Origin: Anisus vortex
Lineage: Eukaryota; Mollusca; Gastropoda; Planorbidae
NCBI GenBank assembly: GCA_949126835.1
Contig: CASBPS010000042.1
Coordinates: forward strand, 558,001-622,000
Direction of reading: 5' to 3'
DNA length: 64,000 nt
Every line of letters begins with the position of its first letter. The first letter of the stretch is position 1. Made by a program: the position numbers and the translations under genes. The notes below the pieces were generated by a model. The model was given only the letters and a program-made list of their open reading frames with translations, searched no databases and was not told the origin of the DNA. Of this stretch, positions 48,289 to 60,785 are shown in pieces.

Positions 48289-48455
48289 CGGCAACCTTTA
48301 GATCTATATGTGCCGAAGTTGGATTTCTAATTCATTTAGCATGCCATCAGCCTAATAAACAGCCCGATTTTTAATTGGAGATTATACTTCCATTGTCTTA
48401 TTGGTTGTCTTCCGATGCCACTGGAAATCGAGTCGTAGGTTGCCAGCCCTTGCAC
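48289..48455. mobile_element. hAT-type MITE
   Basis: CAGGGCTCGGCAACCTTTAG to CGTAGGTTGCCAGCCCTTG. Orthologous in position to 39541-39716 in copy E. Confidence 0.7.
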
Positions 48456-48573
48456 TTGAAGACATATTATGAACAAAGAGTAAAGTAGTAATAATACATA
48501 AGAAATTAAATTATATTATGCTAACTTAGAAATAAAACACACTAACAGTCTATTACAATGTTTAGATAAAAAA

Positions 48574-48785
48574 ATGGACAAAAACAATTTTCTTTTCCCA
48601 TATGCAATAATAAATGCATATAAGTACATTTTCTTCTCGAGTAACATCCGGGCATGGAATGGGTTGCCTGAACAAAACATAAAGAACATCAACACTAATC
48701 AATATTTAAGGTCAGAAACAAAGAAACAAATAAGCGTAGTTCACAATAAATCTTCAGTATTGAAGGAGCGACTGTGAAAAAATAA
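48574..48785 (+). mobile_element. L2/CR1-like LINE C-terminal fragment, plus strand
   Basis: Reads FFSSNIRAWNGLPEQNIKN then ends SSVLKERL before a stop at 48775-48777. IRAWNGLP is the usual C-terminal signature of these LINEs. The terminal codons correspond to the reverse complement of the shared 3' block seen at 23572. Opposite orientation to the other copies. Confidence 0.65.
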
Positions 48786-49689
48786 TTTATTGTCACAGAA
48801 TACTCTCAGTGTCTGAGGAAATCTGTTCTATATAGAAGGAGCCACAGATTCAAACGAAAATGTGTAGAGATAAAAATTAAAACAAATGTAAATAAAATAT
48901 AAGATTCTTGTATGTGTGATAATTTAATTTGTCAAAATTATTTTATAGACCTCTGCGAAGACGTGGTTAGAACGTGAGTCGACGTTCTACAGTTTTTATT
49001 TAAATTAAATTCATCGCAAGGAAACCTAATATTTTTAAAACAAGTTTAAAGGTTTCAGTTGTAGGGAACAATTTAAATGATAGAGAAATTTAAAAGTAAC
49101 GTACAGTGAAAACTTTGCATTAACATAAAATGTCTATTCTGGAATCAAGTCAAAATATATTTAAACAAGTCTCAATGTACACAGTGTTGAAAATTGTTTC
49201 TATTGTGAATTAGATTCCTTATAGCGAACATATTGCATTGTACATATTAGATAACAGGGACAACATAGACTTGAAGAAAAAGCCCTTTTACATTTACTTC
49301 TAAATTTGTAGACATCTGGAGTAACTTAAAAATTTAATGAGGGGAGATAATTTGGCTTTTTATGTCGTATGGATATTTATTTGTTAATTATTTGTTTTTC
49401 TTTTAAAATTTGCTGGTCAAATGAGTATAATGTATTATATAATGTTATTAGCTAATCAAATTAATAAACAAGCTTAAAAATTAACAAACTATTAAGTAAT
49501 ATTTTTATTATTGTAAACATAAATTTTATTACACCTTTTTTGCTACTATCTTGTTTTATTTAATTTATACGCATTTACTTCTTTTAATTAATAGTATACT
49601 ATTATTATTATTGCAATACATTTTTTGAACAGCCTTATAATTAGGGCTTTATGATTGTAAAGATAAGAATAGAGATCATAGAGTAAGGA

Positions 49690-49840
49690 TCGGTAACAAA
49701 CGGCACGTATGACACACTAGGCACGTAAAACGATTTTGGCACGCGTAATACCTAACAAAGGCAGTGCAGGCCACTTCTAAAAGAAAAGGGCAGGATGATT
49801 TTAGGCTATTGGCACTATGAATAAATAAGATATCCTACTT
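49690..49840. mobile_element. Decayed hAT-type MITE
   Basis: Resembles 7143-7338 (GATCGGTAACAAACGGCACG at the left; GGCTATTGGCACTATG at the right) and lies at the same point of the right arm. Confidence 0.5.
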
Positions 49841-51189
49841 TCATAACCCTTTTGAATAATACTCTTTTTCACCGCCACCTTTTTCTCCCTTCCCAGAATA
49901 AGCCGTTTAGAGTCAAATTTAAATGTAACCTAAATTTTCTACTCGTGGCTGTGTTTACGTTTTAATGAGACATAACAATCGAGCTGAAGTAACATTCATT
50001 ATAAACGAGAACAAATACAATAAGAAATAAGATGTTAAAAGTTACTGGAATGTTTGTGCCTGGAATCATGCTACAAGTTTTTTTCTATATTTTTTTTTCG
50101 CCCCTATATTTGCAGAATCTTTGTTTAAACGTGTAAAAACATACTAAGCTACTTTCTACGTACGCTTAGGGCTCGGGTTGGGGGGGGGGTACAAAATGTA
50201 CAGAGTGCTACTGGGAAGGGGGTATAGAAATACTAATGTCACTTTTTGTGTACGTAATATATGTATGGACTTTCATTCTAAATGCTTCTGTCATATCCAA
50301 GTGACATTATGCCATACACTGGATTTTCTATGGACAAGAAAATCAACCACTAAACATCATTTGAAACTAGAATTCAAACAAAACACGACTTTATTTTATT
50401 AGCTAAGACAAGATCAGTTATAAAGAAAATAAAAATAAAAAAATTTTTAGCATTACAAATGTGACTTTCTTTGTTTTTGTAGTTACAAAAATGAATATCG
50501 ACTAATTGTTTGACAGCAATATGAATGATAGAGAAAGTTTTAAGTGATATGCAGTAAGAATTTTGCATCTGAAAAAAAAATATATTTTCTACAGTAGGCC
50601 TAAATCAAATTATAATTTTATAAGTCCAATAAGTTAAGCAATGGACAGCCAACAAAACAGGCACAGACTATTAAAAAAAAATAATAAAAAAATTACAACT
50701 TGATTATCTGGTAAGTTGGACTCGTGATTGAATGTTTTTAGATACTTGCTCAGTGGAATTGTAAAAGTGCACATCAATTTGTTTCAACACAGTTCTATTA
50801 CTAAAAATAATACATTAGTAGTTATACAATGAGTGTATATTATTTATTATTAATGCTTTTTGAATTGAATGCTTTTAAGACGTCTTTTATTCAAATTAAT
50901 ATCTAACACATCTGAAACGGTGATAATTAACGAGCGCATCAAACTTCAATCACTGCCGAACCGATCCAGATAAATCTATTTAAATAAAACTGGCTCGTGT
51001 CACGACAACTTCAAGTCAGTACAATTCATATTTCTTGTTAGTATAATTTACAATGTGGTTTGATATCAGGATTTTAACAGCTCTTGTGTTCTACGTTATA
51101 TTTCATCCATAATCTATTCACCCACCTTCTAGCCTATCTCACAAACAGTCTCACTATTGAAATAATTTTAGATAAATCTCATAAATAAA

Positions 51190-51410
51190 TTTAGGCACGA
51201 ATGCCTAGAGGCAGCATTTGTTCCCAGAACTCGAAGGTGTCCTTAATTCTACCCAGCTCTGACATTAGTTGGGGTAAAGTAAAAACGTCTCGACATTTTG
51301 CTGCCTCTACTTCCCCTAGAATGCCTAGGCCACAGAAACTTGTAAACGCTGCTTTACTCGCCCTATGCTAAATTTGGTCTGACGGGTATTTTATTTTACA
51401 GAAATATGGG
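51190..51410 (+). mobile_element. SINE body fragment, snail type
   Basis: TCTACCCAGCTCTGACATTAG (51258) and CACAGAAACTTGTAAACGC (51333) match the SINEs at 41876 and 59148. The tRNA head is degraded. Confidence 0.7.
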
Positions 51411-52028
51411 TTTGAATTACTTTTACGCCGAAAAACACAGTAGACACATAGGCTAAGTCACTCGTAGAACTGTCAATTACTTAGACTTTATTTCTTTCTG
51501 AAGTGACATAGCTAGAAATTAACATTTTTACAATTAAAGCAAATCTAAAATATGGAGTTTTAAAAACAAAGACAACAGATGAGTTCAAACTCCAACTCCC
51601 TACCCCCATTCCCACTGCCTGGAACATCAGCGCCCCCTAATATATTCACATCTTCCCCTAAGGGGCGATAATGTTTCGTTGCAAACCTATGATTTAAGTA
51701 GAGTAAATTGAAGACTCGTGTAGAAGATTCTCAACGAGGGCGGTAGGGAGGTATGGGAAGGGGGTGGGGCTGCTGAGGTTTCTTGGGACGGCAAAAGGGA
51801 GGGGGCGTTGAAGCGAAAGTGGGCGGTAAGAACATACTTAAATTAATTAGTTCCTATTTACTAAGCAATAATGAAATCTTGGGTACATGTTTTAAATTAA
51901 CTTAGCAGTAATGTTAAATCGATAAATCGACAAATAAAAAAATCGATTATTACTATTGCGCAACATGTCTAGTGAGCGAAAAACACAAAAACAAGAAATG
52001 TTACTATATTAAGACTCTTCTCACGTAT
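51411..52028. other. Unassigned DNA
   Basis: Contains a GGGAGG-rich patch at 51745-51815. No gene recognised. Confidence 0.45.
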
Positions 52029-52465
52029 GAACCCATTAATGCCCAATCGTATATCCGAATGACTTTTCTGTGTTTTTTTAGTGTTTCCTAGTTACACTGC
52101 ATCAAAAAGTGAGTATATACATGTGCTTTGATTGGTTTTTGTTTTCTTCGAAAGTTAGAGGTGGGTACTCTGGGAGAGTGCAGGGACACGAGAGGGGTAT
52201 GGGGTTTTCTAATGATAAATGCATTACAGGCTTGCTATCGAACGTATTGAATAAGTTATTTTTGTATTGGAATAATACAACATAAGAAATAGATCAATCA
52301 GAACAGAGGCATTTATTTATTTTATGGATGGTACGTCCCATGTTGTTTTATTGAATACAACATATAACCATAAACATTGTTGTTGTATTTTTCTAAAAAA
52401 TGTTTAACATACTTTTTTTTTTATTAGGCTTATTTTTGAAGCTCGAAAATACATTTCAATTGAAC

Positions 52466-52563
<98 letters not shown>

Positions 52564-54170
52564 GTATAGATCCATTGAGTTGATTTCTCGTATTACTTAG
52601 ACTTTGTGTATGGACAATAGGCAATTCCATGATAAAGGTTGAAACAATGCAGCAGAAGACAAACATTATGTTTTAGACATATTGTCTAGTATTTCGACGT
52701 CATTTTGCAAACATTCTTTGTACAGTGGAGTCAAAAGAAAAGTGTCCATTCATATCTAACCTGTTCAGTCGCTGACCCTAGAAAACTGTGGTGTAGGTGT
52801 GGTGTAAGTGGTGGATTCCTTGGAATACCGTTTATCATGCTGCAAGCAGACACTATTGGATACTTTGTGATGACAGGCCAAAAGCTCAATAACTTCAGCA
52901 GCATGCACTTTCCTGTGTAGTAACCAGGCATTTTACAAAGCAATGTCTAAAGTATAAAAGACAGAATTCAAAACCATTTTTTGGTTCTCACAGAAATGTG
53001 TACTTTTTGATGTTTTGCTTAGCCATATCCACCCCTCCCATTGTGGCATCACACTGTCTGTTTAGGTCAGATTGATCATTCATGATGTGTTGTCATTGCT
53101 GACTAGACCATCTCCTTGATTGTCCTACTGGTAGAACAGGGTCGCAGTTTTTGCCATTAACAATTTGTGGTTGGTGTCCAGTTGAAAATTAATTGAACCT
53201 CGATACCTGTAACAAAGCCAGACGAATCTTGTAAGGGGCATTTCCGTTTTATAGTCCGAGTGGCTCCAACGCCCTTGACGCAATGCAAGTGAGAAAGGAG
53301 TTATCAAATGTCCAGTGGAAAGAAAGCTCAGCTATTTAACAGATCAGGTCCATCACAAATGTACCGCCTAGTCCAAGGAATCCTTACCGCTCAACAGCAC
53401 ACACATAAGACTGGACAAAATATCCAAGTGGTTAACTTATTCCTCATTGTCACCATCATTACAGATCTATCATCAGGTGGTGTTATATAAACAGTAACAT
53501 TTATCATCTTCTCATCTATATCCAACATTGTTAACCCATTGTTCATTGTATAACGTTTTCGTACACTGCAAAGCATAATTAATCTACATGATTTATTAAA
53601 TTTATGTTGTCAAAGATTTTATTGCATTTTAACTATGCAGTATGTTACATAGTAAAAGCGTCACAATTGTTTATTTGATAAAAATATGAAGACACATAAG
53701 CATATTGTGATACTTTATTTGACATTTGCACTCCCCCAGACTGCATTTCTCTAAAAAAACACCGTACCTCTCTCGTGTCCCAGCACTCTCCAGGAGTGCA
53801 GTTATATTTCGAGCTGAAGTTCAATGGCACTTTTCTAGTCAGCTAATAATTTTATATTCATGGGATTCAGAATAGATTAAAGTATCTAAAAGCATATATT
53901 ATTTAACTTAATTAAGTAAAAATTATTTTTTTAAACATAGCTGTTTGAAGTAGAAGAATATGATTTTAAGCTGTTTTTTTAAAGGCGAGCCACAAAAAAA
54001 CTACACAATGGAAATGACTTTCAAGATGATAAATAACATAAACAAATATGTCCAGAATAGAAAAAAGCCACTAATTTAAATATATTATAAAAAGGCTTAA
54101 TGCAAGCTAACAAAAATGGAAGCAAGTCACTGCACTCTGGGAGAGTGCAAATGTCAAATTTGGGTTAAGA
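52029..54170 (-). mobile_element. piggyBac-like transposon relic
   Basis: Minus-strand pieces, in order from 53450 to 52930: a GTFVMDLIC-like block, TFDNSFLT (the DN-F-T of the piggyBac core), KCPLQD, SINFQLDTNHKLL, CDATMGGVDMAKQNIKKYTF and EPKNGF. MGGVD with downstream Q-N and K-Y is diagnostic of piggyBac transposases. Stops and frameshifts are numerous. Inverted subterminal blocks with GGGACACGAGAG (52187) and CTCTCGTGTCCC (53769) frame it. The right end is probably CAAATTTGGG at 54167, next to TTAA; the left end is less certain (AACCCATTAATGCCC, 52028). A TA microsatellite has expanded inside. Confidence 0.75.
52469..52560. repeat. (TA)n microsatellite
   Basis: About 46 uninterrupted TA units. 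Confidence 0.98.
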
Positions 54171-54429
54171 TAGGGTCAGGGGGGGGGGGGGCGGTATTTA
54201 TTTCCGATAAATGGTGCGTGCTGCTAAATATCTGCTATCATTCAACAAAACACATAGCTCTACTACTGTGGATGACAATATGTATATGAAATATGTAGTT
54301 TAAGTTTTTGATCTTGAATACGTGTACACTTTTTAACGACATAGTCAAAATGCATATTCAAATTATTAAACAAATACAATCAGGACTACACTAAATCAAT
54401 GTTTGCGTACAAGATATATTTCTTAAGTT

Positions 54430-54610
54430 ACAAACGCTCCTTCTTTACAGAAGAGTACTGCGTCCTACGCTAATCCCTAGTTTGAGTCTACTCTTTCAAT
54501 TCAATTAGCATAGTGTTTTAAATAATGTTAAGTTACTAGTTCTCCTGGTTCGTCCAGATAACCTATTACATGCCAGGTGCCAATCAGGAAGAAAGAGTAC
54601 TGATATGCAT
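54430..54610 (-). mobile_element. L2/CR1-like LINE 3' end fragment
   Basis: Paralogue of 1499-1690 with the same truncation. Confidence 0.6.
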
Positions 54611-55995
54611 TTTTTTATCCCTTACTGGATACGAAAATGTTATTATAGTTATGTTAATCTGCGCATTGTAATATATTGCTGTTATGTAGCAAGTGGAAAT
54701 GAAATAAAATGTATTTCCTTACATCTTTTCTAACTCGCCGAACAACCAATAACTCAGTACACATACATGGTTTGTCAGTAATTGAACGAATATGACTGGA
54801 ACTAGTGGTACACTATCCCTTTTTAGGTTCACAATGCATCTTGAAACCTGTCCTTAAAAACGTACACACAGCTGCTGCTATGTCTGGAAATGGCATCTTA
54901 CATTTAATCTGACTCTTAACAGCGTAATTGTAGTGAGAGGGGGTAATGGATGCGGTGAGCATAATTGCGTAAATTGAGGGCAATTAGTGTGTGTAAATGG
55001 GTTGGAGGGGGGAAATGGTGGGGGTTGGTCGGTAGGAAGATATTTCCTCTAGTCACTGCACTGTTTAATTAAAGCCTTATAATGAGGCTGTTCAAATAAT
55101 GAGTTTATGATAGTAATACAATACTATGAAAAGAAGTAAATGCTTACTAATAAAAACATTGTAGTAGCTAACAAGCTGTTTTGAAAATTTAATTAACAAT
55201 GTAAGAACATTAATTATTTTTTTGCCTGTTTTATGTATTTTTTTTCGAAATTTGAGTAGTGCTATAAACTTTAACATTTCTGTATTAAATTGAATGCAAC
55301 TGGTGTAACAAAAAGAATCATTAACAATTAATAACATGTTACCACATAAAGAGACGTATTATCTCCCTTGATTTTATTTTGAATTGACTCCAGATGTCTA
55401 AATTTATATTTAAGTTGCTTGTAATGTATTATGGCTTTTTTTAAGTGTAACAAACGTGTATATGTACTCTTAACTAAGTCTATGTAGTCATTTTTTTTAA
55501 CATATACAATTAAGTATGTTTGTCGAATGCACTCTAAATACCAAGTGGAAAAAAATGTACAATTTTACAAAAAACGTTTATGTGTTCCAACTTGGTTGAC
55601 TAAGCATGTATAATATCTTAAAGTTTTTCCATAGCAATGCTGTACACATTTAAGCTTGTTAAAATATCATTTTACTTACTACTACTAATAATTTGTACAG
55701 CGTTGAAAACAGCTCTATGCGCTGACAACATCTACAGACAGAGTACAGACATTGAAGACCAGACGAAACAGACTTGATGCTAGAATTCAATATACTTATC
55801 TAATCATTTACATTTCTCCCTCCATTTACATCCCTTACATTTTTAGGAGCTTCCCTATCGCCCCTCCCCAATCTATGTTTAAAAAAAATAATTGTCAACC
55901 AAAGCCAATAAGCATGTGTTTACTTATTTAAACTTTAAAAAATATATGGTTTGTTTATTGTGATTTTTTTTAAAGAAATTATATGGAAAATGATA

Positions 55996-57180
55996 ATGAT
56001 AATATTTGTATAGCGCTGCTAGCAAACAAAATGTAAGCTCAGAGCGCATTTAACATACAACTAAGAACTCGGATATTACTCTAGGCTAGGTGACAACGCT
56101 AGGTGATGATTTTAAAAAGACAAATCAAATAAATGTAGCATTAACCGACCCAACATATAAGTAGGACAGTAGGGGTCTAAAACATGTTAAATATTATCTA
56201 AGGTAAATATTGAAATAATGAGTTTTTTAAGTTCTTTTAAAAAGTAACAATAAAGCTTGTTCGCCTGAGTTGAATGGGAAGTAGATTCCATACTTTCGGA
56301 CCGGATACTGAGAAGACTTTAAGGCCAAGGTCGTCAGAGAGAAACGGGGAACTTATAGAAGCAAAGAGTCGGCATTGTGTTCCCTTGCGGGACATGCGGT
56401 ACTATTAGTTCCTTGAGATAGGACGGCATCTCGTTATGGCAAAGTAGCGCAACCTTTTAATCAATTCTGGCTTTCACAGAGATCCGATGGAGCCGACGCA
56501 GGAGAGCTGTCACAGAATCACGCCTTGACTTACGCATGACCAAGCAGGCGGCACTGTTTTGAATACACTGTAATTTGGCTATCTTTTCGTCAGATATTCC
56601 GGTTTGCAGGGCATTACAGTAGTCCAGGCGTGAGAGTATAAAGGCAGCGGCAAGTTTCTATGCTAAGTCAAATGACAAATAAGTTCGTATCTGACCAAGT
56701 CGACTCATCTGTAAATAAAGGCATCTGCATAGGTTTCTAATGTGGGCATCGAAAGACAATTTACGGTGAATCGGTAACGACACCGAGGTTTTTCACATTT
56801 TCTGCAAAGGGGATATTGCAGTTCAAGACCATCAATGATTCCAAACCCTCAACTATGGTGATTTTACTTTGAGTTCCAATTAGAGCTACCTCCTTCTTAT
56901 TTATATTCATCTTAAGTCTGTTTTCCGTCAGACAGGAGCAGACACTAGCAATAGCAAGACTGGGGTTAGCTGCTATACGAGAGACTTCAGCAGAATAACG
57001 TAACTCCGAATCATCTGCGTAGAGATGAAATGAAATACTGAAAGGCCTGATAACATCGTCAAGCAAATAAGTGTACAGTGTAAACAATACTGGTCCTAGA
57101 ACTGATCCTTGTGGTACCCCATAGTGCAGAGTCGAGCATGTTGAGAAAGACCCATCAACGACGACATTTTTCGTGCGTGA
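55996..57180 (-). mobile_element. CR1/L2-like LINE fragment, duplicate of 3085-4285
   Basis: Better preserved near the palm. The minus frame 57189-56761 (142 residues) begins in the RT fingers and includes GVPQGSVLGPVLFTLYTYLL and FHLYADDSEL, then LTENRLKMNINKKEVALIG and FAENVKNLGVVTDS. Downstream (56760-56220) the thumb and C-terminus are frameshifted, as in the first copy. Confidence 0.85.
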
Positions 57181-58384
57181 CTCAATCAATAAAAACCATC
57201 AGCAACAATTAGTTTCGAATCATTTAGGGGACGCCCATTAATGGGCATTATTCACAAGTCCTTAGCGATAGCATTTTGGTCACGTGATGTACAGACTACA
57301 AACAAATAATAGCGTCTTTCGCCTCTATTTTATCTGTATCAATGCTTATTAAAAACATTGAATTTAGAGACATTATATAACGGCACAGATGTCTTAAACA
57401 CTGCACATGGGTGAGATTATAACATATCCACATGAAAATGGTTTTTAAAAGCCAAGCATTGTTTAATCATGGAGAGATTTAGGCCTATTGGGTGAGTGAC
57501 TTTCGAAGCGACAGTCGACACTATCGACATCGAAGTATACTATAGGATAGGTATAGGCATACAGTCTACAGAGTTAGCCTACAGAGAACGACTTGTAATG
57601 GTATAATTACCATATGTATGAATAGTGGAAGCAACATTGAAGAAAATGTATGTCATGTGAACAGCATAGGCCTACTCGACAATTCAGGAAAAGTAGGTAG
57701 GCCTATTACTTTTAATTGTTAATTGTCTTCCTCATTTTTATTAGGCCTACGTTCCATTTAAATTGTACAAGAAGAGAAAGTTGACAGTTTAGTTTAGTTA
57801 ACGTAAAGACTTTATTAAAGTGTAAAGTAAAGTAAATTGTAGCCTAGGCATTGATGAAATTAAACTGATTTAAGGCCGACCTATGAGGACTTATTTTATT
57901 TGATGAAATTATTTAGCCTAATCATCATATTTGAGTCATTTAGTAGGCCTATTGCCTATGGCGGCTATGGTATGTCCGGTATGATGATTTAGGCTAGACT
58001 TTCAGATTAGTTTTTTTTTTTTGTAGTCACATTTCGTGACATATTGTAGACCTAGCTTTAATTTAAATTTAATTGTCATTGATAGGAGAGTATATCCCCC
58101 ATATAATATAGCCCTATCCTATACCTATAGTCTTTAGAGGCATGTGATAAGATATAGGCCTAATCAAACCTATTAATAATTAGTCAATATTCATTGGCAT
58201 GCTGCAGCTGGTATATAGGCTATAGTTATAGATTAGGCCATCATTAGGCTATAGATATATCAGCACCACTGCTTTGAATAGTCTTATTATCTTAGAACAG
58301 TTTTTTAAACTACATAAAATTAAAACTATTAAAAATACAAATGTAAAGCTTGATGCCAGTAGCCTTACATACTATAGGCCTGTT

Positions 58385-58640
58385 ATTGTTGTTCGTCCGT
58401 CGTGTTCGACAATGACCATTTTTTTGTAGTCCGATGGATGACTAATGATTTGCGCATGTTAGTATGTTTAAAGTGAAGAAGAGTTGCACAGCGTTGACCT
58501 CACTCTCTTGTCCGGGCCCACCAGTTGCCAGTGGCAAGAACAAGTCTAGATGACCGGCGATGGGCTCAGATGCAGTGGATGACCAAGATGTGCTACGTGC
58601 CTCACCTTGCTCTACGCGCTCCACAGTGCCTTGCTGTAGT
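58385..58640. repeat. GC-richer block, family unknown
   Basis: From GTTGTTCGTCCGTCGTGTTC to CCACAGTGCCTTGCTGTAG the composition rises sharply above the flanks and stays higher for 250 bases. The minus frame at 58624-58442 is open for 60 residues but not recognised. Probably a fragment of an interspersed element. Confidence 0.35.
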
Positions 58641-59147
58641 ATTTTAGGATTAGCCTATATTGTATGATGAAGCCAATACACATTTTGGTGTGACGGCTAT
58701 ATAGTCCTATATATTAATATGAAATAAAACTGAAACTAAATGACTTTTTTTATTATGTAGATATAGGCCTAGACTATGTAATATATATTTTTTACTTGAT
58801 TAATTTTTTTTCATGTAAAAGAATATTCCTCCCTTCAACTTCAACATTTGATATATGTTTCAATTCAGATAAAAATGCTACAAGTAAATCCTATATACAT
58901 ATATTAATATTGTATTATATAAATATAGGACATAATAGGGCCTACCAGTATATAAATCCAACATTTATTTATATCAGGTTAAATCGTATTATAATTGTTA
59001 CAAAGTGTCAGCTATACCTATTTGTTACTGCATTAGATATATTAGTTAAGCAATAATAGTATTAATATATAAGGATAATATAAGAAAATTTTATTATCTG
59101 CAAATTTAATGGATGTCTTGTTTTCAATTGACATTATAATTATTGAA

Positions 59148-59418
59148 TAGGGGCATGGGGCCATGCAGCTGCACGTTCGGCTGGTGTTCCAAAGTTCCTG
59201 GGTTCGAATCCTGGTTAAGTCTAGAATTTTTCCCATGTTGGGGTGTCCATAAGTCTACCCAGCTCTAATGGGTACCTGACATTAGTTGGGTAAATTAAAG
59301 GCAGCTGTGCATAGTGCTGTCCAAACAATCCTCTAGTATTCCGTGGCCACAGAAACTGGTGAATGCTGCCTCACCTGACCTATGGACCAATTTGGGTCCG
59401 ACAGGCACTTTACTTTAG
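59148..59418 (+). mobile_element. tRNA-derived SINE, snail type
   Basis: B box GGTTCGAATCC at 59201-59211. Body blocks CCCAGCTCTAATGGGTACCT, GACATTAGTTGGG and CACAGAAACTGGTGAATGC, ending near AATTTGGGTCCGACAGGCAC and TTTACTTTA. Full-length by comparison with 41876. Confidence 0.88.
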
Positions 59419-59835
59419 GCGTATTGAATTTAGAAGAAAAATGTATATGACGTGTTACATTTTGTTTCCCAACAGGTTATTGAAGCAGAATGTTGATGCA
59501 GGGTGCACGAAGACAGCTTGTTGCAAGCACAATTTTGGAAGTTTAGCTGCAATATTATCCTAGAGGAAAAAGAATTGTATATGTTGCATCCTAAGACCAC
59601 CCTCCTCTATACATAATATCAGTCTACATCTAAATAAAATTCTATCTTTATTTACATCACATATATTGTTGTAATTTATGTTTTATTGAGAATTATTTAT
59701 ATATATATATAATTATATTTCAACTTTCAAAAAATTAAAAAAGAAACTTAAAATATTTTTCTTTTTTTTTTTTAATTTAATACAATAAAAAAATCTGAGT
59801 ATAATGTCAGCACTTTTTCTTCCTTGAAAAATATA

Positions 59836-60016
59836 TTATTGACTATCCTTTGCTGGATATAATTGAAACACAGTCTTCTTTAACAGCACATGGTTAAATT
59901 TTCTGTAAGCAGTGTCATAAACTGATGCAAGAACTTTTTCTCATGTCTGGCAGCTAACATCATTTTGTATTTGATGATCCACATGGACATTTGTTTCAAA
60001 GATTGACACATTCAGT
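59836..60016 (-). pseudogene. Weak minus-strand exon candidate
   Basis: On the minus strand a pyrimidine-rich tract and TTTAG precede 60016. One frame runs 59 codons to TAA at 59836, with a single TGA at 59943. It begins LNVSIFETNVHVDHQIQND and continues EKVLASVYDTAYRKFNHVLL. No family recognised. It could be a decayed last exon of the gene suggested at 61774-61942, or chance. Confidence 0.25.
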
Positions 60017-60639
60017 CTAAATAGAAAAAAAAATATTTATAAGCCAACATATTACATTTACAGCATAAATGTTCCCTTTACAAATTTTACTACAATACAT
60101 AGTTTTCAAGATAATACTTAAAAAAATAAAATATTTATAAAACATATAATCATACCCAAACTTTTAACTTATGTATGTTAATTTGTCTTATACTTATAGT
60201 TATAGTAATGCAATGGAACTAAATATAATTTAGTTAGTTATTTCATTTTATTAGTGTAATTAATTATTTTATGTCCAATAAACATATGCACAATCAACAA
60301 AATTTAACACTAAAAGAAAAAGAAATGGCCCAAATTCATAATATGTCTATTTAATTAATTATGCTTATCGGTCAATGGTAGGCCTATGTGATGAAAATGA
60401 CTATGAAATGATCCACTTTTTAGCTGACCACTACCGGTACATAAAATATAAATTAAAAATAATAAGAAGCCTTCTACTTCACTATGTGGAAGAAGATAAA
60501 TAGTACTGGAAAAAGGGGGGGGGGATTGGGGTAGGCCCTACTTATTTAAAACTATAAAGGCATTAAGTTTTGTTGAATCATGTAAGTTTGAAGCAAAATT
60601 AAAAATTAATATACATAATATATATTATATATTCACTAA

Positions 60640-60785
60640 AATCAGTCTTATTTCTTTGGATGATGATTCCAAATAAATCAATCAGTCCCTCATCACTATT
60701 ACCATTTAAATTGATTGAAATTTCTTCTGCACTGCCCTTTCATCTAACAATACCCGGTAACAATAATCAATTCAAGTTTAACACA
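60640..60785 (-). other. Weak minus-strand coding-like stretch
   Basis: The minus frame reads GSAEEISINLNGNSDEGLID then LFGIIIQRNKTDFSE, preceded by an AG acceptor-like site. Composition is more protein-like than the neighbourhood, but there is no match that I know. Confidence 0.2.

Larger units (their letters stand above)
43570..51180. repeat. Modular inverted-arm repeat, copy F with both outer flanks
   Basis: The fullest copy. Outer left flank 43570-44008; LINE 44009-44590; left arm from 44591 with AAGCCTTTATAATAAGGCTG at 45947; centre at 46960 and 47288 (GTCTTCACCATAAAGTAATG), then 48780-48880. The right arm from 49250 has TTTTTGAACAGCCTTATAA at 49622 and GTGGCTGTGTTTACG at 49946. Outer right flank reaches 51180. 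At least five younger insertions interrupt it, listed separately. Confidence 0.65.
53313..57189. repeat. Direct duplicate of 1-4300
   Basis: The two blocks align nearly throughout: piggyBac right part, outer flank, left arm and nested LINE. The first copy alone carries the SINE insertion at about 843-1342. Separation is about 53.3 kb, same orientation. Confidence 0.85.
54280..57224. repeat. Modular inverted-arm repeat, copy G (left half)
   Basis: Left arm from TGAACGAATATGACTGGAAC (54784) with AAGCCTTATAATGAGGCTG at 55072. The LINE follows, then 35 bases of the next module before the inverted-repeat-bounded segment begins at 57225. The right half is not in the window. Confidence 0.6.

Noticed and set aside
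52705..52943. Plus- and minus-strand ORFs of ~70 residues
   Set aside because: They overlap the decayed piggyBac region; neither frame matches the transposase order better than the broken minus-strand frames.
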